A program made the position numbers and the translations under genes. The notes under the pieces are model-generated. The model was not told the origin of the DNA. It saw nothing but the letters and a program-made list of their open reading frames with translations, and did no database searches. From Hebobacterum sp964559435 (GTDB taxonomy: Bacteria > Armatimonadota > Hebobacteria > Hebobacterales > Hebobacteraceae): 64,000 nucleotides of DNA. Of the stretch, positions 44,028 through 52,016 are shown in pieces (the first letter of the stretch is position 1; every line of letters starts with the position of its first letter). The stretch is taken from positions 1 to 64,000 of the forward strand of contig CAZLHI010000007.1 of the NCBI GenBank assembly GCA_964559435.1, in the 5' to 3' direction.

Positions 44028-44411
44028 CTATCCAGGAAACGTGATGATCTCTATTCGGTTCCCGTCCGGGTCCCGAAAGAAAGCCAGACGGATTCCGGAC
44101 TCCGCGTCCGTCGGGGGCATGTCAAATTCGACGCCCTGGGTCTTCAGCCGAGCGTACTCGGCGTCCACGTCATCAACAGCAAGCGCGATGTGCGGATAGC
44201 CGACCTTCCCCTCGTCTTCGCCGGGCTCCCGCGGTCTTCCACCGCCGAAGAGCTCTAGCTGCGTACCGTTGAGAGATACGAAGACAATCGTCCCGCTATG
44301 ATCCGTGTGGAGCCGAAGGGTCTCGCGAAAGCCGAGCGTATCGGTGTAGAACTCGACCGCTCGCTCGATGTCGGAGGCCACGACCGCCAGGTGGGCAATC
44401 CCCGTTATCAC
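44028..44411 (-). CDS. VOC (glyoxalase-like) family protein
   Basis: A 127-residue vicinal-oxygen-chelate protein. It starts GIAHLAVVASDIERAVEFYTDTLGF and ends FFRDPDGNRIEIITF, with metal-ligand histidine near residue 7, glutamate in LELF, histidine in HIALAVDD and glutamate near the end. Length fits a single-subunit lactoylglutathione lyase or methylmalonyl-CoA epimerase-like enzyme. The GTG start has an AGGAGG ribosome site 6 bases upstream. It is the most upstream gene of the minus-strand directon. Confidence 0.88.
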   Translation of the reverse strand: MITGIAHLAVVASDIERAVEFYTDTLGFRETLRLHTDHSGTIVFVSLNGTQLELFGGGRPREPGEDEGKVGYPHIALAVDDVDAEYARLKTQGVEFDMPPTDAESGIRLAFFRDPDGNRIEIITFPG

Positions 44412-44443
44412 TGAGCACCTCCTGGTTTCTCAGACAACGGACT

Positions 44444-44462
44444 CATTCGCTAAGCGAGTAGC
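44444..44462 (+). repeat. palindromic motif, copy 1
   Basis: CATTCGCTAAGCGAGTAGC, an imperfect inverted repeat (ATTCGC and GCGAGT arms, TAA loop). It lies upstream of the VOC gene in a 282-base spacer. Copies 2 and 3 are at 45640-45658 and 45580-45598. Confidence 0.5.
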
Positions 44463-44693
44463 CCATCCTGCCCTGCCGCCGGCGAGCCATCGCCCCCCCG
44501 GAGGGCAGTCGGCGCCACATGCCGGTCAGCCAGGGCGCTTGATGAGCTCGATGTCGCTGGCCGTAATCGCAACATGTTCGATTCCTTTGATCACAGGATG
44601 CCTCCACTGGTCATCGAATCATGTGCGTGCTTCGTTCCTAAGACAGACGCGTCCTGCAAATCCGCATAGGTGCTCGGACGGGAGGTCGAAAAC

Positions 44694-44939
44694 ATGGCTT
44701 TCAAGGCAGTCAAGACGGTGATCACCTTGGGCGCAGAAGACTTGCTCCGACTCCAGGAAGTCCTCATGGACGCAGATGGCTTGGAGGCGCTATCGTTCCT
44801 GAATGACGTGGTCGGCGAAAAGGTGCGGTGCGCCCAGACCGAGAGTCATCGGCCGGCCTTCGAGGGCGAGACGGGTGACTCGCCGGCACACTTCATGCAA
44901 AAGGGGGAGGGTCACCCGGACACGGGGGAGTCGGGATAG
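44694..44939 (+). CDS. small hypothetical protein
   Basis: An 81-residue acidic protein of unknown family. Residues 1-50 look like a compact helical domain (VKTVITLGAEDLLRLQEVL and AEALSFLNDVV-like helices), followed by a disordered, glutamate/glycine-rich tail. I do not recognise it. A strong ribosome site, GGGAGG, lies 8 bases before the ATG, supporting translation. An upstream in-frame GTG (44670) is less likely. It faces a small membrane protein gene on the opposite strand. Confidence 0.6.
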   Translation: MAFKAVKTVITLGAEDLLRLQEVLMDADGLEALSFLNDVVGEKVRCAQTESHRPAFEGETGDSPAHFMQKGEGHPDTGESG

Positions 44940-45065
44940 GGAAAGATCGGCTGCTGCGTTCTGGACCCGCACTGAGCAACATCACGTCAGGAAAACGGAG
45001 GCCGACCGGTCCCTCGAGCGGGCCCCGGCCGCAACCGCTCTGCTCGCCCGGCGGGTAGGCGGTCC

Positions 45066-45416
45066 CTACCTGTGGACATACCGACAGCGACCGTCCTCTC
45101 TCTGCCTGCCACATCCGCCGCCCAGCCGCGCCCCGGGGAAGTAGTGGCGGCAGGCCATCCTTTGCTTGGCTTGCCGAGCCGTGCATCTGCCGGTTGACTT
45201 GTCGTAGTAGAATGGCTTGTAGTAGCGGCCCCCGAAGTAGACAGCTACCGCCAGACCCAGTGCACCCAGCACGGGCACGAGTATCTTTCCGGGGATGTCG
45301 AACACGGATGCGAGCAGCCAGTAGATCAGTGCCGCCACCGCCAGCGGCCCGATGATCTTCGCCACCGCGGCTACCCACGGCGGCAGTAAGGGTTCCTCAT
45401 CTTGCGTATGGGTCAT
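45066..45416 (-). CDS. small membrane protein with cysteine-rich tail
   Basis: A 116-residue protein with two predicted helices, VAKIIGPLAVAALIYWLLASVF near residues 18-39 and KILVPVLGALGLAVAVYFGG near residues 44-64. The tail has several cysteines (GRCTARQAKQRMACRHYF and GGGCGRQ) and many arginines. I do not recognise the family. Its start lies about 160 bases from the third palindromic motif, so it may be regulated from there. The gene may extend less far at the 3' end than shown, as the final 25 residues are low-complexity. Confidence 0.5.
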   Translation of the reverse strand: MTHTQDEEPLLPPWVAAVAKIIGPLAVAALIYWLLASVFDIPGKILVPVLGALGLAVAVYFGGRYYKPFYYDKSTGRCTARQAKQRMACRHYFPGARLGGGCGRQREDGRCRYVHR

Positions 45417-45579
45417 CTTGCGAATCTCACTGAGTAACGGAGTATTTGCCTCAGTCTACCTTTCGGCTAGGCGGCTCGGAATCCTGTTGGCGCAGGCAGT
45501 GTCGGGTAGTGAGATCACCAGAACCGCTGCCCGACAGCCAGGCGTTCTCGGTCTGCATGCGCACAAATGCGGGAAATCA

Positions 45580-45598
45580 GCGACTCGCCAGGCGAAAC
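45580..45598 (-). repeat. palindromic motif, copy 3 (inverse orientation)
   Basis: On the minus strand this reads GTTTCGCCTGGCGAGTCGC, sharing the core TTCGCCnnGCGAGT with copies 1 and 2. It lies between the small membrane protein gene and trpB2. Confidence 0.4.
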
Positions 45599-45639
45599 GG
45601 AAGGAGGTGCCAGGTCTGCGAGGAAACCAAGAATGCCGC

Positions 45640-45658
45640 CATTCGCCAAGCGAGTAGC
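45640..45658 (+). repeat. palindromic motif, copy 2
   Basis: CATTCGCCAAGCGAGTAGC matches copy 1 at 18 of 19 positions; the single change (T to C) is in the loop. It lies 53 bases before the trpB2 start in an otherwise empty 294-base spacer. Confidence 0.5.
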
Positions 45659-45710
45659 GGCGCCCTGACGGCCGCCAAAGGGCCGCAGCGCCAGAGGAGG
45701 ACGGTCTGCC

Positions 45711-47081
45711 ATGCCGAGCGAAGAGACGAAGATTCTCCTGAGAGAGAGCGAGATGCCGCAGCGCTGGTATAACATCAATCCCGATTTGCCGGCGCCGCTG
45801 GCACCCCCCATCCATCCAGGCACAGGCAAGCCTCTGGGGCCCGAGGACCTGGCTCCGATTTTCCCGATGGAGCTGATCAAGCAAGAAGTCAGCATGGACC
45901 CGTACATCGAGATCCCGGAGGAGGTGATGCGGCTCTACAAGCTCTGGCGGCCAAGCCCCCTTTACCGCGCGCACAGACTGGAGAAGCACCTGGGAACTCC
46001 CGCCCGAATCTACTACAAGAACGAGAGCTTCAGCCCGCCGGGAAGCCACAAGCCCAACACCGCTGTTGCGCAGGCCTATTACAACAAGCAGGAGGGCGTG
46101 AAGCGCATCGCCACCGAAACCGGCGCGGGACAGTGGGGCAGCGCTCTGTCCTTCGGCTGCTGCCTGTTCGGGCTGGAGTGCACCGTCTACATGGTGAAGG
46201 TCAGCTACGAGCAGAAGCCCTATCGCCGAGTCCTCATGGAGACCTGGGGCTCTACGGTCCACGCTTCCCCCTCTAATCTCACCAAAGCTGGCCAGTCGAT
46301 CCTCGAGAAAGACCCCGACTCCCCGGGCAGCCTGGGCATCTCGATCTCTGAAGCCGTCGAGGACGCGGCAACTCACGATGACACGAAGTACTCCCTCGGA
46401 AGCGTTCTGAATCACGTGCTGCTTCATCAAACCATCGTTGGGCAAGAGGCCAAGGCCCAACTCAAGCTCGTCGACGAGGAACCGGATGTCATCGTCGGAT
46501 GCGTCGGCGGCGGATCGAACTTCGCGGGAGTCTGTTTCCCGTTCGTGAAGGACAAGCTCGACGGCAGAGAGATCGATATCATTGCCTGCGAGCCGGAGTC
46601 GTGTCCAACCCTAACTCGCGGGCTATACAAGTACGACTTCGGCGATACCGCGCAGCTAACTCCCCTGGTGAAGATGTACACACTCGGCCATACCTTCGTG
46701 CCGGCGCCCATCCACGCCGGCGGGCTCCGCTACCATGGCGACGCGCCGCAGCTCTGCCTCCTTGTCAACCAGAAGGTGATCGAAACCCGGGCCTTCCATC
46801 AGCTGACCACGTTCGAGGCCGCCCTGACGTTTGCGCGAACGGAGGGATTCCTTCCCGCCCCGGAGACAGCCCACTGCATTCGCGCCGGCATCGACGAGGC
46901 CCTCAAGTGCAAGCAGACGGGTGAGGAGAAGTGCATCCTCATCGCCTACAGCGGCCACGGATTCTTCGACCTCGGCGCCTACGAGAGATACCTGGCCAAC
47001 GAACTGGTGGACTACGAGTATCCTCAGGAGAAGATCGAGGCCGCGCTCAAGGATCTTCCCGAGATCCAGGAGCCAGCCTAG
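45711..47081 (+). CDS. trpB2: TrpB2-type tryptophan synthase beta chain
   Basis: A 456-residue PLP enzyme of the TrpB2 class, the longer, often TrpA-independent tryptophan synthase beta chain. It has the extended N-terminus QRWYNINPDLPAPLAPP, PLYRAHRLEKHLG, the PLP lysine in SPPGSHKPNTAVAQAYYNK near residue 113, ETGAGQWGSALSFG near residue 140, and the phosphate-binding GCVGGGSNFAG near residue 263. No trpA or other trp gene is adjacent. TrpB2 can make Trp from indole and serine, or scavenge indole. AGAGGAGG lies 10 bases before the ATG. A palindromic motif lies upstream. Confidence 0.93.
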   Translation: MPSEETKILLRESEMPQRWYNINPDLPAPLAPPIHPGTGKPLGPEDLAPIFPMELIKQEVSMDPYIEIPEEVMRLYKLWRPSPLYRAHRLEKHLGTPARIYYKNESFSPPGSHKPNTAVAQAYYNKQEGVKRIATETGAGQWGSALSFGCCLFGLECTVYMVKVSYEQKPYRRVLMETWGSTVHASPSNLTKAGQSILEKDPDSPGSLGISISEAVEDAATHDDTKYSLGSVLNHVLLHQTIVGQEAKAQLKLVDEEPDVIVGCVGGGSNFAGVCFPFVKDKLDGREIDIIACEPESCPTLTRGLYKYDFGDTAQLTPLVKMYTLGHTFVPAPIHAGGLRYHGDAPQLCLLVNQKVIETRAFHQLTTFEAALTFARTEGFLPAPETAHCIRAGIDEALKCKQTGEEKCILIAYSGHGFFDLGAYERYLANELVDYEYPQEKIEAALKDLPEIQEPA

Positions 47082-47113
47082 TCCACCTCGTAAGACACGG
47101 GAGGGAGGCGTTT

Positions 47114-47151
47114 GAGACCGGCGGCCGCCCGGCCGCCGGTCTCGCCTCTTT
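47114..47151. terminator. bidirectional terminator between trpB2 and HAD gene
   Basis: A perfect 13-bp stem, GAGACCGGCGGCC with GGCCGCCGGTCTC and a GCCC loop, is followed by a short pyrimidine-rich stretch ending TTT on the plus strand and by AAA on the other side. It lies between the convergent trpB2 and HAD hydrolase genes and could serve both. Confidence 0.75.
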
Positions 47152-47163
47152 GGACCTGGCTGC

Positions 47164-47910
47164 TCAGAGTCCCAGCGGGCCTGCTAGCATCTCGTCCAGA
47201 CTGGAGAGAGTGTAGTCCGGCGTCGGGGAACCGGCAGGGGCCTCTTGCTGCTCCCGGTTCACCCACACACTCCTCATGCCGGCAGCCCGGGCGCCTCCGA
47301 TGTCTGCGCGGAGCGAGTCACCTACCACCAGGCAGTCCACCGGCCCAACCTCCAGCTCCCGCGCCGCAGCCCACATAAACTCCGGGTTTGGCTTCCGCCA
47401 CGGCACATCGCCAGAAATGACGGCGACATTGAAGTAGTCAGCAATGCCGGACCGCTCCATATCTTCGCGCGTCAGCCTCCCCGGCGCATCCCAAGGGGAG
47501 TTCGAGATGATCGCCTGGGCCACCCCGGCCGCGCGCAGTGCCTCCAGCACCTGAACGGTCTCGGGATAGGATCGGACACGCGACCGAACTGGATCGAGGA
47601 ACTCGTTGGTGATCCTCTCGATGACGGCGTCTGAGTACGTCGCGTCGACTGCCGTCAGCCCCTTCCGCAGCCGGTCAGTGAAGTGCCACGAGCGTCCGCC
47701 GTGCTCCAACGCTCTTGCCTCCTTGCCACCGATGACTTCGCCCATCCTAGTCGCGAACTCACGTGGATCCATAGGCCGAACACGGGCCAGAGAGCAGACG
47801 GTGTCACACATCTCCGCCAGCCGATGCCGCAGGAATTCTCGCCACGGCATACCTACCGGATAGTCAAGCAGCGTATAGCCCAGATCGAACAGCACCGCCC
47901 GTACCCTCAC
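47164..47910 (-). CDS. HAD family hydrolase (first of two)
   Basis: A 248-residue HAD-superfamily protein. Motif I is AVLFDLGYTLL near residue 5, with the nucleophile Asp but glycine in place of the second Asp of the DxD phosphatase motif. Motif II is AIISNSPWD near residue 130, the motif III lysine lies in KPNPEFMW near residue 170, and motif IV is LVVGDSLRADIGGARAAG near residue 190. A helical cap lies between motifs I and II. It starts at the GTG at 47910, 4 bases after the stop of the next HAD gene, although an ATG at 47955 is also in frame. It is the last gene of a four-gene operon. Confidence 0.82.
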   Translation of the reverse strand: MRVRAVLFDLGYTLLDYPVGMPWREFLRHRLAEMCDTVCSLARVRPMDPREFATRMGEVIGGKEARALEHGGRSWHFTDRLRKGLTAVDATYSDAVIERITNEFLDPVRSRVRSYPETVQVLEALRAAGVAQAIISNSPWDAPGRLTREDMERSGIADYFNVAVISGDVPWRKPNPEFMWAAARELEVGPVDCLVVGDSLRADIGGARAAGMRSVWVNREQQEAPAGSPTPDYTLSSLDEMLAGPLGL

Positions 47911-47914
47911 CGCC

Positions 47915-48610
47915 TCACGCTCCCGCTCGGTCTGGCAGCCACTCGAGCAGCTCATCCAATACTCCGATCCTCAGGTCGGGTTCGACGCCTGGGTCCTCGT
48001 GTTCCGCGTACGGCTCCTCCGACCCGAACCGGTTGATCCGCACCCCGGTCATCCCCACCTTCTGCGCACCAGCGACGTACGCCGGCATGTCATCAACGAA
48101 CACACATTCCTCGGGCGATAGGCCCAGAAGCTCTGCCGCCATCAGGTAGATCCGTGGGTCGGGCTTCATCAGCCCGACCTCGCATGAGAGCACGACGGCG
48201 TCGAAGCTCTCGTGAAGCTCAAGCTCTCGGAGCCAAGCGACCTCGTTCGAATACAGATTGCTGGTGAGCAGGGTCAGGTAGCCTCGCCTGCGGACCTCGG
48301 CCAGCGTGCCGCGGGTATCTGGGTAAAGAAACAGCGTCTGCCGCGCGAGGAGCAGTGACGATAGGTTGTCGACTAACTGCTGCGCAGGGTCGTCAACTCC
48401 CGCTCCTTCGAGTGCCTTCCGCACGCGAGCCGACAGTGTCGGCAGCCCGCCACGCACCGCCAGGCCACTTGTGGCCCGCCAATTGCGAAGCCAATCCTCT
48501 TCGGCGATGCCCGCTGCCTTCGCCACCTCGATGGCTTTCTCGCGCGTGCCGGTGCCCTCGTCGTAGAGCAGCGTGTAGAACAGATCGAACACAACCGCGC
48601 GGTAGCTCAT
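47915..48610 (-). CDS. HAD family hydrolase (second of two)
   Basis: A 231-residue HAD protein whose motif I is VVFDLFYTLL near residue 6, again lacking the second Asp of DxD. Motif II is LLTSNLYSN near residue 116. Motif III and IV appear as GLMKPDPRIYLMAAE near residue 145 and CVFVDDMPAYVAGAQKVGM near residue 168. The gene overlaps the Fe-S gene upstream by 4 bases (ATGA). Its pairing with a near-identical type of HAD protein downstream suggests an old duplication or sequential dephosphorylation steps. Substrate unknown. Confidence 0.82.
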   Translation of the reverse strand: MSYRAVVFDLFYTLLYDEGTGTREKAIEVAKAAGIAEEDWLRNWRATSGLAVRGGLPTLSARVRKALEGAGVDDPAQQLVDNLSSLLLARQTLFLYPDTRGTLAEVRRRGYLTLLTSNLYSNEVAWLRELELHESFDAVVLSCEVGLMKPDPRIYLMAAELLGLSPEECVFVDDMPAYVAGAQKVGMTGVRINRFGSEEPYAEHEDPGVEPDLRIGVLDELLEWLPDRAGA

Positions 48611-49353
48611 GGTTCCGTCCTCGCGAGCGCGAGCCGCGGTGGAGCCGTCCCGATGGGGCAGGCCCGCAGGCACTCCTCACAGTTGATTTGGCCATGGGGA
48701 GATAGCCGCACCACGGCGGTGTTGGATGTGCTCCGGTAGCCAACCGCACTGCCACATACCTCGCGGTCTATGCCGCTCTCAGATAACGCGCCCGACGGGC
48801 AGGCGTTGATGCAGCGGCTACAGCCGTCGCACGGCGAGGATGAAATCGGCGCATCAACAGGCAAGGGTGCATCTGTGATCACCGTCCGCAGCATCAACCA
48901 CGGCCCCCATTCAGGGTGAATGAGGAGTTGGTTTCTGCCGATCCCTCCGAAACCGGCCAGCACGGCAGCCTTCTTGTAGGAGATCTTGTGCCGCGGGTCC
49001 GAGTCGCCGTATCGCATGTTCCGCGCGATGGCTGCCTCCCACCCGGACGCCTCCAGCATGTGCACGACACGCCAACAGGCATCCCGCAGCATCGCGTCCG
49101 CAAAGGACCCGGCGACACGCGATTCGCGGTAGGCCGATCCTGTGTGGAAGCCGACCCGTTGGATCGGATCGACAATGCGTTGAGCGAACACAACGACCGA
49201 GTTCACCTGCCCGAACGCTTCCCCAAGCTCTCCCAACTCCTGTGCTGGGAACTCGGAGCCCGACGCGATGCCCACGAGGTCGGCCGTGCTCGCGCCCGCG
49301 AGGCCCTTGATGTTCCTCGCCAGCTCCTCCATGCTCTGTGACTCAGCGGTCAT
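48607..49353 (-). CDS. QueG-like double 4Fe-4S protein (short form)
   Basis: A 248-residue protein related to epoxyqueuosine reductase, with two C-terminal cysteine clusters: SPCDGCSRCINACPSGAL near residue 177 and INCEECLRACPIG near residue 223. A central segment, AVLAGFGGIGRNQLLIHPEWGPWLML, is the conserved QueG-like region with GIGRN. It is about 70 residues shorter than the gene at 17-973. No cobalamin or HEAT domain is evident. It starts at the ATG at 49353 and overlaps the methyltransferase gene by 11 bases, in an operon with two HAD hydrolases. The substrate is unknown. Confidence 0.78.
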   Translation of the reverse strand: MTAESQSMEELARNIKGLAGASTADLVGIASGSEFPAQELGELGEAFGQVNSVVVFAQRIVDPIQRVGFHTGSAYRESRVAGSFADAMLRDACWRVVHMLEASGWEAAIARNMRYGDSDPRHKISYKKAAVLAGFGGIGRNQLLIHPEWGPWLMLRTVITDAPLPVDAPISSSPCDGCSRCINACPSGALSESGIDREVCGSAVGYRSTSNTAVVRLSPHGQINCEECLRACPIGTAPPRLALARTEP

Positions 49354-50116
49354 CCGGCTTCCTCGCAACGAAGAGCGTGAACAGCGAATCGCGCACCGAT
49401 GAATCGTCGATACGTCGCCGCAGGTGTTCCGTCAGCCGCGCCATTCCCGCTTTGTACGCGTCTTCATCGATCATCCTCAGCGCCGAGCACACGCGCTTCT
49501 GGAACTCCTCCAGCATGCGCATGTTGGTTGCATACGTGTGCTGCGTGAAGGTATCCGCGCGCACTGGATCGAATCCGGCCTCCGCCAGCCACCACTCGAT
49601 TTCACGCCGAAACGGCGTCCGCTTCCGGTCAAGCGTCACGGCCTCCGGGAAGAAGCGATGCAGCGGGTCGCTCAGGATCTGCTCCACGGTCCCCTGACGG
49701 ATCAGGAACGCGCCGCCCGGCCGCAGGATCCTGTAGACGCCGCGGAAGCTGGCGAGATGGTCCTTGAGGTGGTGCATCATCAGCACCATGAGCGCGCAGT
49801 CGAAGCTGCCGGGCTCGAATCCTAGGCGCTCGACATCGCCCTCCACCCATTGCACGCCACCTTCCGAGTCCTTCTCACGCGCCTTCTGGAGCATCTCCGG
49901 GGAGCTGTCCACACCCACGGCCTCGCACCCCGTTCGCCGCACCAGAGGGATCGTCCAGCGGCCCGTGCCGCAGCCCAGGTCTATCAGCCTCTTCCCGGGG
50001 CCGAGTCCGCCCTCGGCAGCGATTTTCGCCTGCCACCAGGCGACGTGGGGCAGGTCGCTGCCCCGTACTTCGTCGTAGACTTCAGCGATCTGCGAGTAGT
50101 CAGCTTTGTCGGGCAT
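49343..50116 (-). CDS. SAM-dependent methyltransferase
   Basis: A 257-residue class I methyltransferase. SAM-binding motif I is RLIDLGCGTGRWTIPL near residue 43; the acidic loop VGVDSSPEML near residue 68 and the motif VEGDVERLGFEPGSFDCALMVLMMHH near residue 89 are typical. The small-molecule acceptor is unknown. The ATG at 50116 has GGGGGA 5 bases upstream, but the frame remains open to 50242. It is the first gene of the four-gene cluster and lies downstream of a well-formed promoter at 50298-50326. Confidence 0.85.
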   Translation of the reverse strand: MPDKADYSQIAEVYDEVRGSDLPHVAWWQAKIAAEGGLGPGKRLIDLGCGTGRWTIPLVRRTGCEAVGVDSSPEMLQKAREKDSEGGVQWVEGDVERLGFEPGSFDCALMVLMMHHLKDHLASFRGVYRILRPGGAFLIRQGTVEQILSDPLHRFFPEAVTLDRKRTPFRREIEWWLAEAGFDPVRADTFTQHTYATNMRMLEEFQKRVCSALRMIDEDAYKAGMARLTEHLRRRIDDSSVRDSLFTLFVARKPDDR

Positions 50117-50297
50117 CAGTGTCCCCCGAAGTGCATCGACCACAGGCCTTCGCTCGTGCCTGTGGCCGAGTTGCGTGCTATCCGACTTATGACGTTCAGA
50201 TGGGCCGACCGACAGGCGTACGCGCGACGAGGCCGACGGCATGGTGCCGGCTCATGAGGTACTTCAGAATGCCCACTGCGGCTTCCATCTCGGCGCC

Positions 50298-50326
50298 AAT
50301 ATAGCACACGGCATTGGGCAGGTCAA
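50298..50326 (-). promoter_or_regulatory. promoter of the methyltransferase-HAD operon
   Basis: On the minus strand, TTGACC (50326-50321) and TATATT (50303-50298) are separated by 17 bases, with TGC before the -10. The predicted start near 50291 leaves about 175 bases of leader to the ATG at 50116. The rest of the 337-base spacer 50117-50453 shows no other feature I can support. Confidence 0.75.
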
Positions 50327-50453
50327 CCTGTTCTCTGCTCCGAAGAAGTCACTGCCTGAGCGATCCGCGGCAAAGGAACAGGCTGATGTCGGTTAATGCC
50401 CGGCGGAGAACCTATGCCCGTCCCGGCGCGTCTAACCCGGCCGGAGGGCGACA

Positions 50454-52016
50454 ATGACACAGGTGCCCAAAGAGCGAGTTCCCAGAGCGCGGAGATTCGC
50501 GCGGTGGTTGTGGCGAGTCTTCAAGTGGTCCTGCCGGTTCTGGCTCATCGTTCTCGCGCTGCTGGTCATCCTGTGGGCGGTGATGACCGCGCGGACCGGA
50601 AGGGAACTCGAAGCGGAGCTCAACGCGATCCGCGACCGAGGCGAGCCCCTGACGCTGGCGGAACTCGTCCCTGAAGTGCCCCCGGGGGAGAAGAACGCCG
50701 CCCTGATCTACCAGACGGCCTTCGACTTCCTGACATGGGGGGACTTCGACTTCGATCACGGCCGGGCAGACGTCGACTTCGGCAGAGAAGTCATCGACCA
50801 GCAGAGCACGAGCATCCGCCTGCTGATCGAGGCCGCGGAGACGCCGCACTGCGCGTGGCCGATCGACTACAACGCGCCAGCGTACAACCTCACCTTTCCT
50901 CATTTCGGTGAGATGCGAACCTTCGCCAGGCTGCTGACACTGAACTCCATGGTCCTCACTGCGGAGGGCGACTACGAGGGGGCCTTACGGTCGTCTGGGG
51001 CGATATTCGGGATCGCCGAACATGCCATGGCCGATCCTATTCTCATCGGGCCTCTCGTTGGATACGCCATACAGGGAATGGGGACCATGGCGCTCGAGGA
51101 ATCGCTGTCCCTCGGACAGCCAAGTCGCGCTGCCTGTCGGCAGCTCTTCGATCAGTTGAACTCGGTCGATCGGACGACACCGATGCGGCGCGCCCTGATG
51201 GGCGAACGCGCGTCCGGTATCCAGTTCTTCGAAGAGGTCCGCGCGGGTGGGGCTGGTGTGATGGAGGCCTTCTCCGACCAGCCGCCCGGCTCGCCGTTCG
51301 CGCTAGGGAGGGCGGCCTTGCTCCTCTACCCGACCGTGGGCCGGCCGCTGTTCAATAGGGATGAGGCGGCGTTCATACGACACCTGAGCGCGAACATCGA
51401 AGCAATCGACTTGCCTTGGCCTCAATCGAGAGATGAAGTGCAGCGGCTAGACTACGAACACCCCGCGGGACATGTCCTCACATCAATGATCACGCCGGTG
51501 TTTGCGCGTGCGTCCTGGTCGATGGAGAGAGCATCAGCACAGATAGGGGCGGTGCAGATCGCGCTGGCGGCGAAGGCCTATCGAGCCGAGCACGGCACAT
51601 ATCCGGAGTGGCTGTCAGAGCTGGAGGCGGATGGCTGGGAGCTGCCGAGCGACCCCTTCAGCAACAAGCCGTATCACTACCGCAGGGAAGGCGCCGGTTT
51701 CGTCGTCTGGAGCGTCGGCCCCAACATTGCCGACGACAAGGGCGTGCCTTTCGATCCGCGAGCCGGCATGTCGTGGGAGGACGGTCCGTACGACATCCCC
51801 TTTGTCTGCGATCCCGACCACGCGAGGCAGCAGGCCGCAGAGCGAGCGGCCGACTGGGAGGAAGATGAGAGGCGACGCGCAGAAGAAGAGGCGGAGGCGC
51901 ACAGGAGGGAGGGAGAGCGTGCACGTGGCAGTCCAATTCGTCGTGGCGCTGGTGCTAGGGCTCGCGGCGTCGGCGGCCCTGGCGGCCGCGTATCACGTCG
52001 ACGGGGAGCAAGGTGA
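50454..52016 (+). CDS. membrane-anchored protein with pseudopilin-like C-terminus
   Basis: A 520-residue protein with one N-terminal helix (FWLIVLALLVILWAVMTA near residues 30-47) and a large outside part. Near residues 365-440 the sequence reads AAKAYRAEHGTYPEWLSELEAD, then DPFSNKPYHYR and VWSVGPNIADDKG, which strongly resembles the C-terminal calcium-binding region of type II secretion major pseudopilins (GspG). No pilin-type leader peptidase site is visible. The last 90 residues become low-complexity, Arg/Glu/Gly-rich, and overlap the following beta-helix gene by 98 bases, so the original stop may have been lost. ATG with GGAGGG upstream. Function unknown. Confidence 0.65.
   Translation: MTQVPKERVPRARRFARWLWRVFKWSCRFWLIVLALLVILWAVMTARTGRELEAELNAIRDRGEPLTLAELVPEVPPGEKNAALIYQTAFDFLTWGDFDFDHGRADVDFGREVIDQQSTSIRLLIEAAETPHCAWPIDYNAPAYNLTFPHFGEMRTFARLLTLNSMVLTAEGDYEGALRSSGAIFGIAEHAMADPILIGPLVGYAIQGMGTMALEESLSLGQPSRAACRQLFDQLNSVDRTTPMRRALMGERASGIQFFEEVRAGGAGVMEAFSDQPPGSPFALGRAALLLYPTVGRPLFNRDEAAFIRHLSANIEAIDLPWPQSRDEVQRLDYEHPAGHVLTSMITPVFARASWSMERASAQIGAVQIALAAKAYRAEHGTYPEWLSELEADGWELPSDPFSNKPYHYRREGAGFVVWSVGPNIADDKGVPFDPRAGMSWEDGPYDIPFVCDPDHARQQAAERAADWEEDERRRAEEEAEAHRREGERARGSPIRRGAGARARGVGGPGGRVSRRRGAR

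Noticed and set aside
45417..45710. A riboswitch or tRNA-like element before trpB2
   Set aside because: Apart from the palindromic motifs I see no conserved riboswitch core, tRNA fold or terminator in this spacer.
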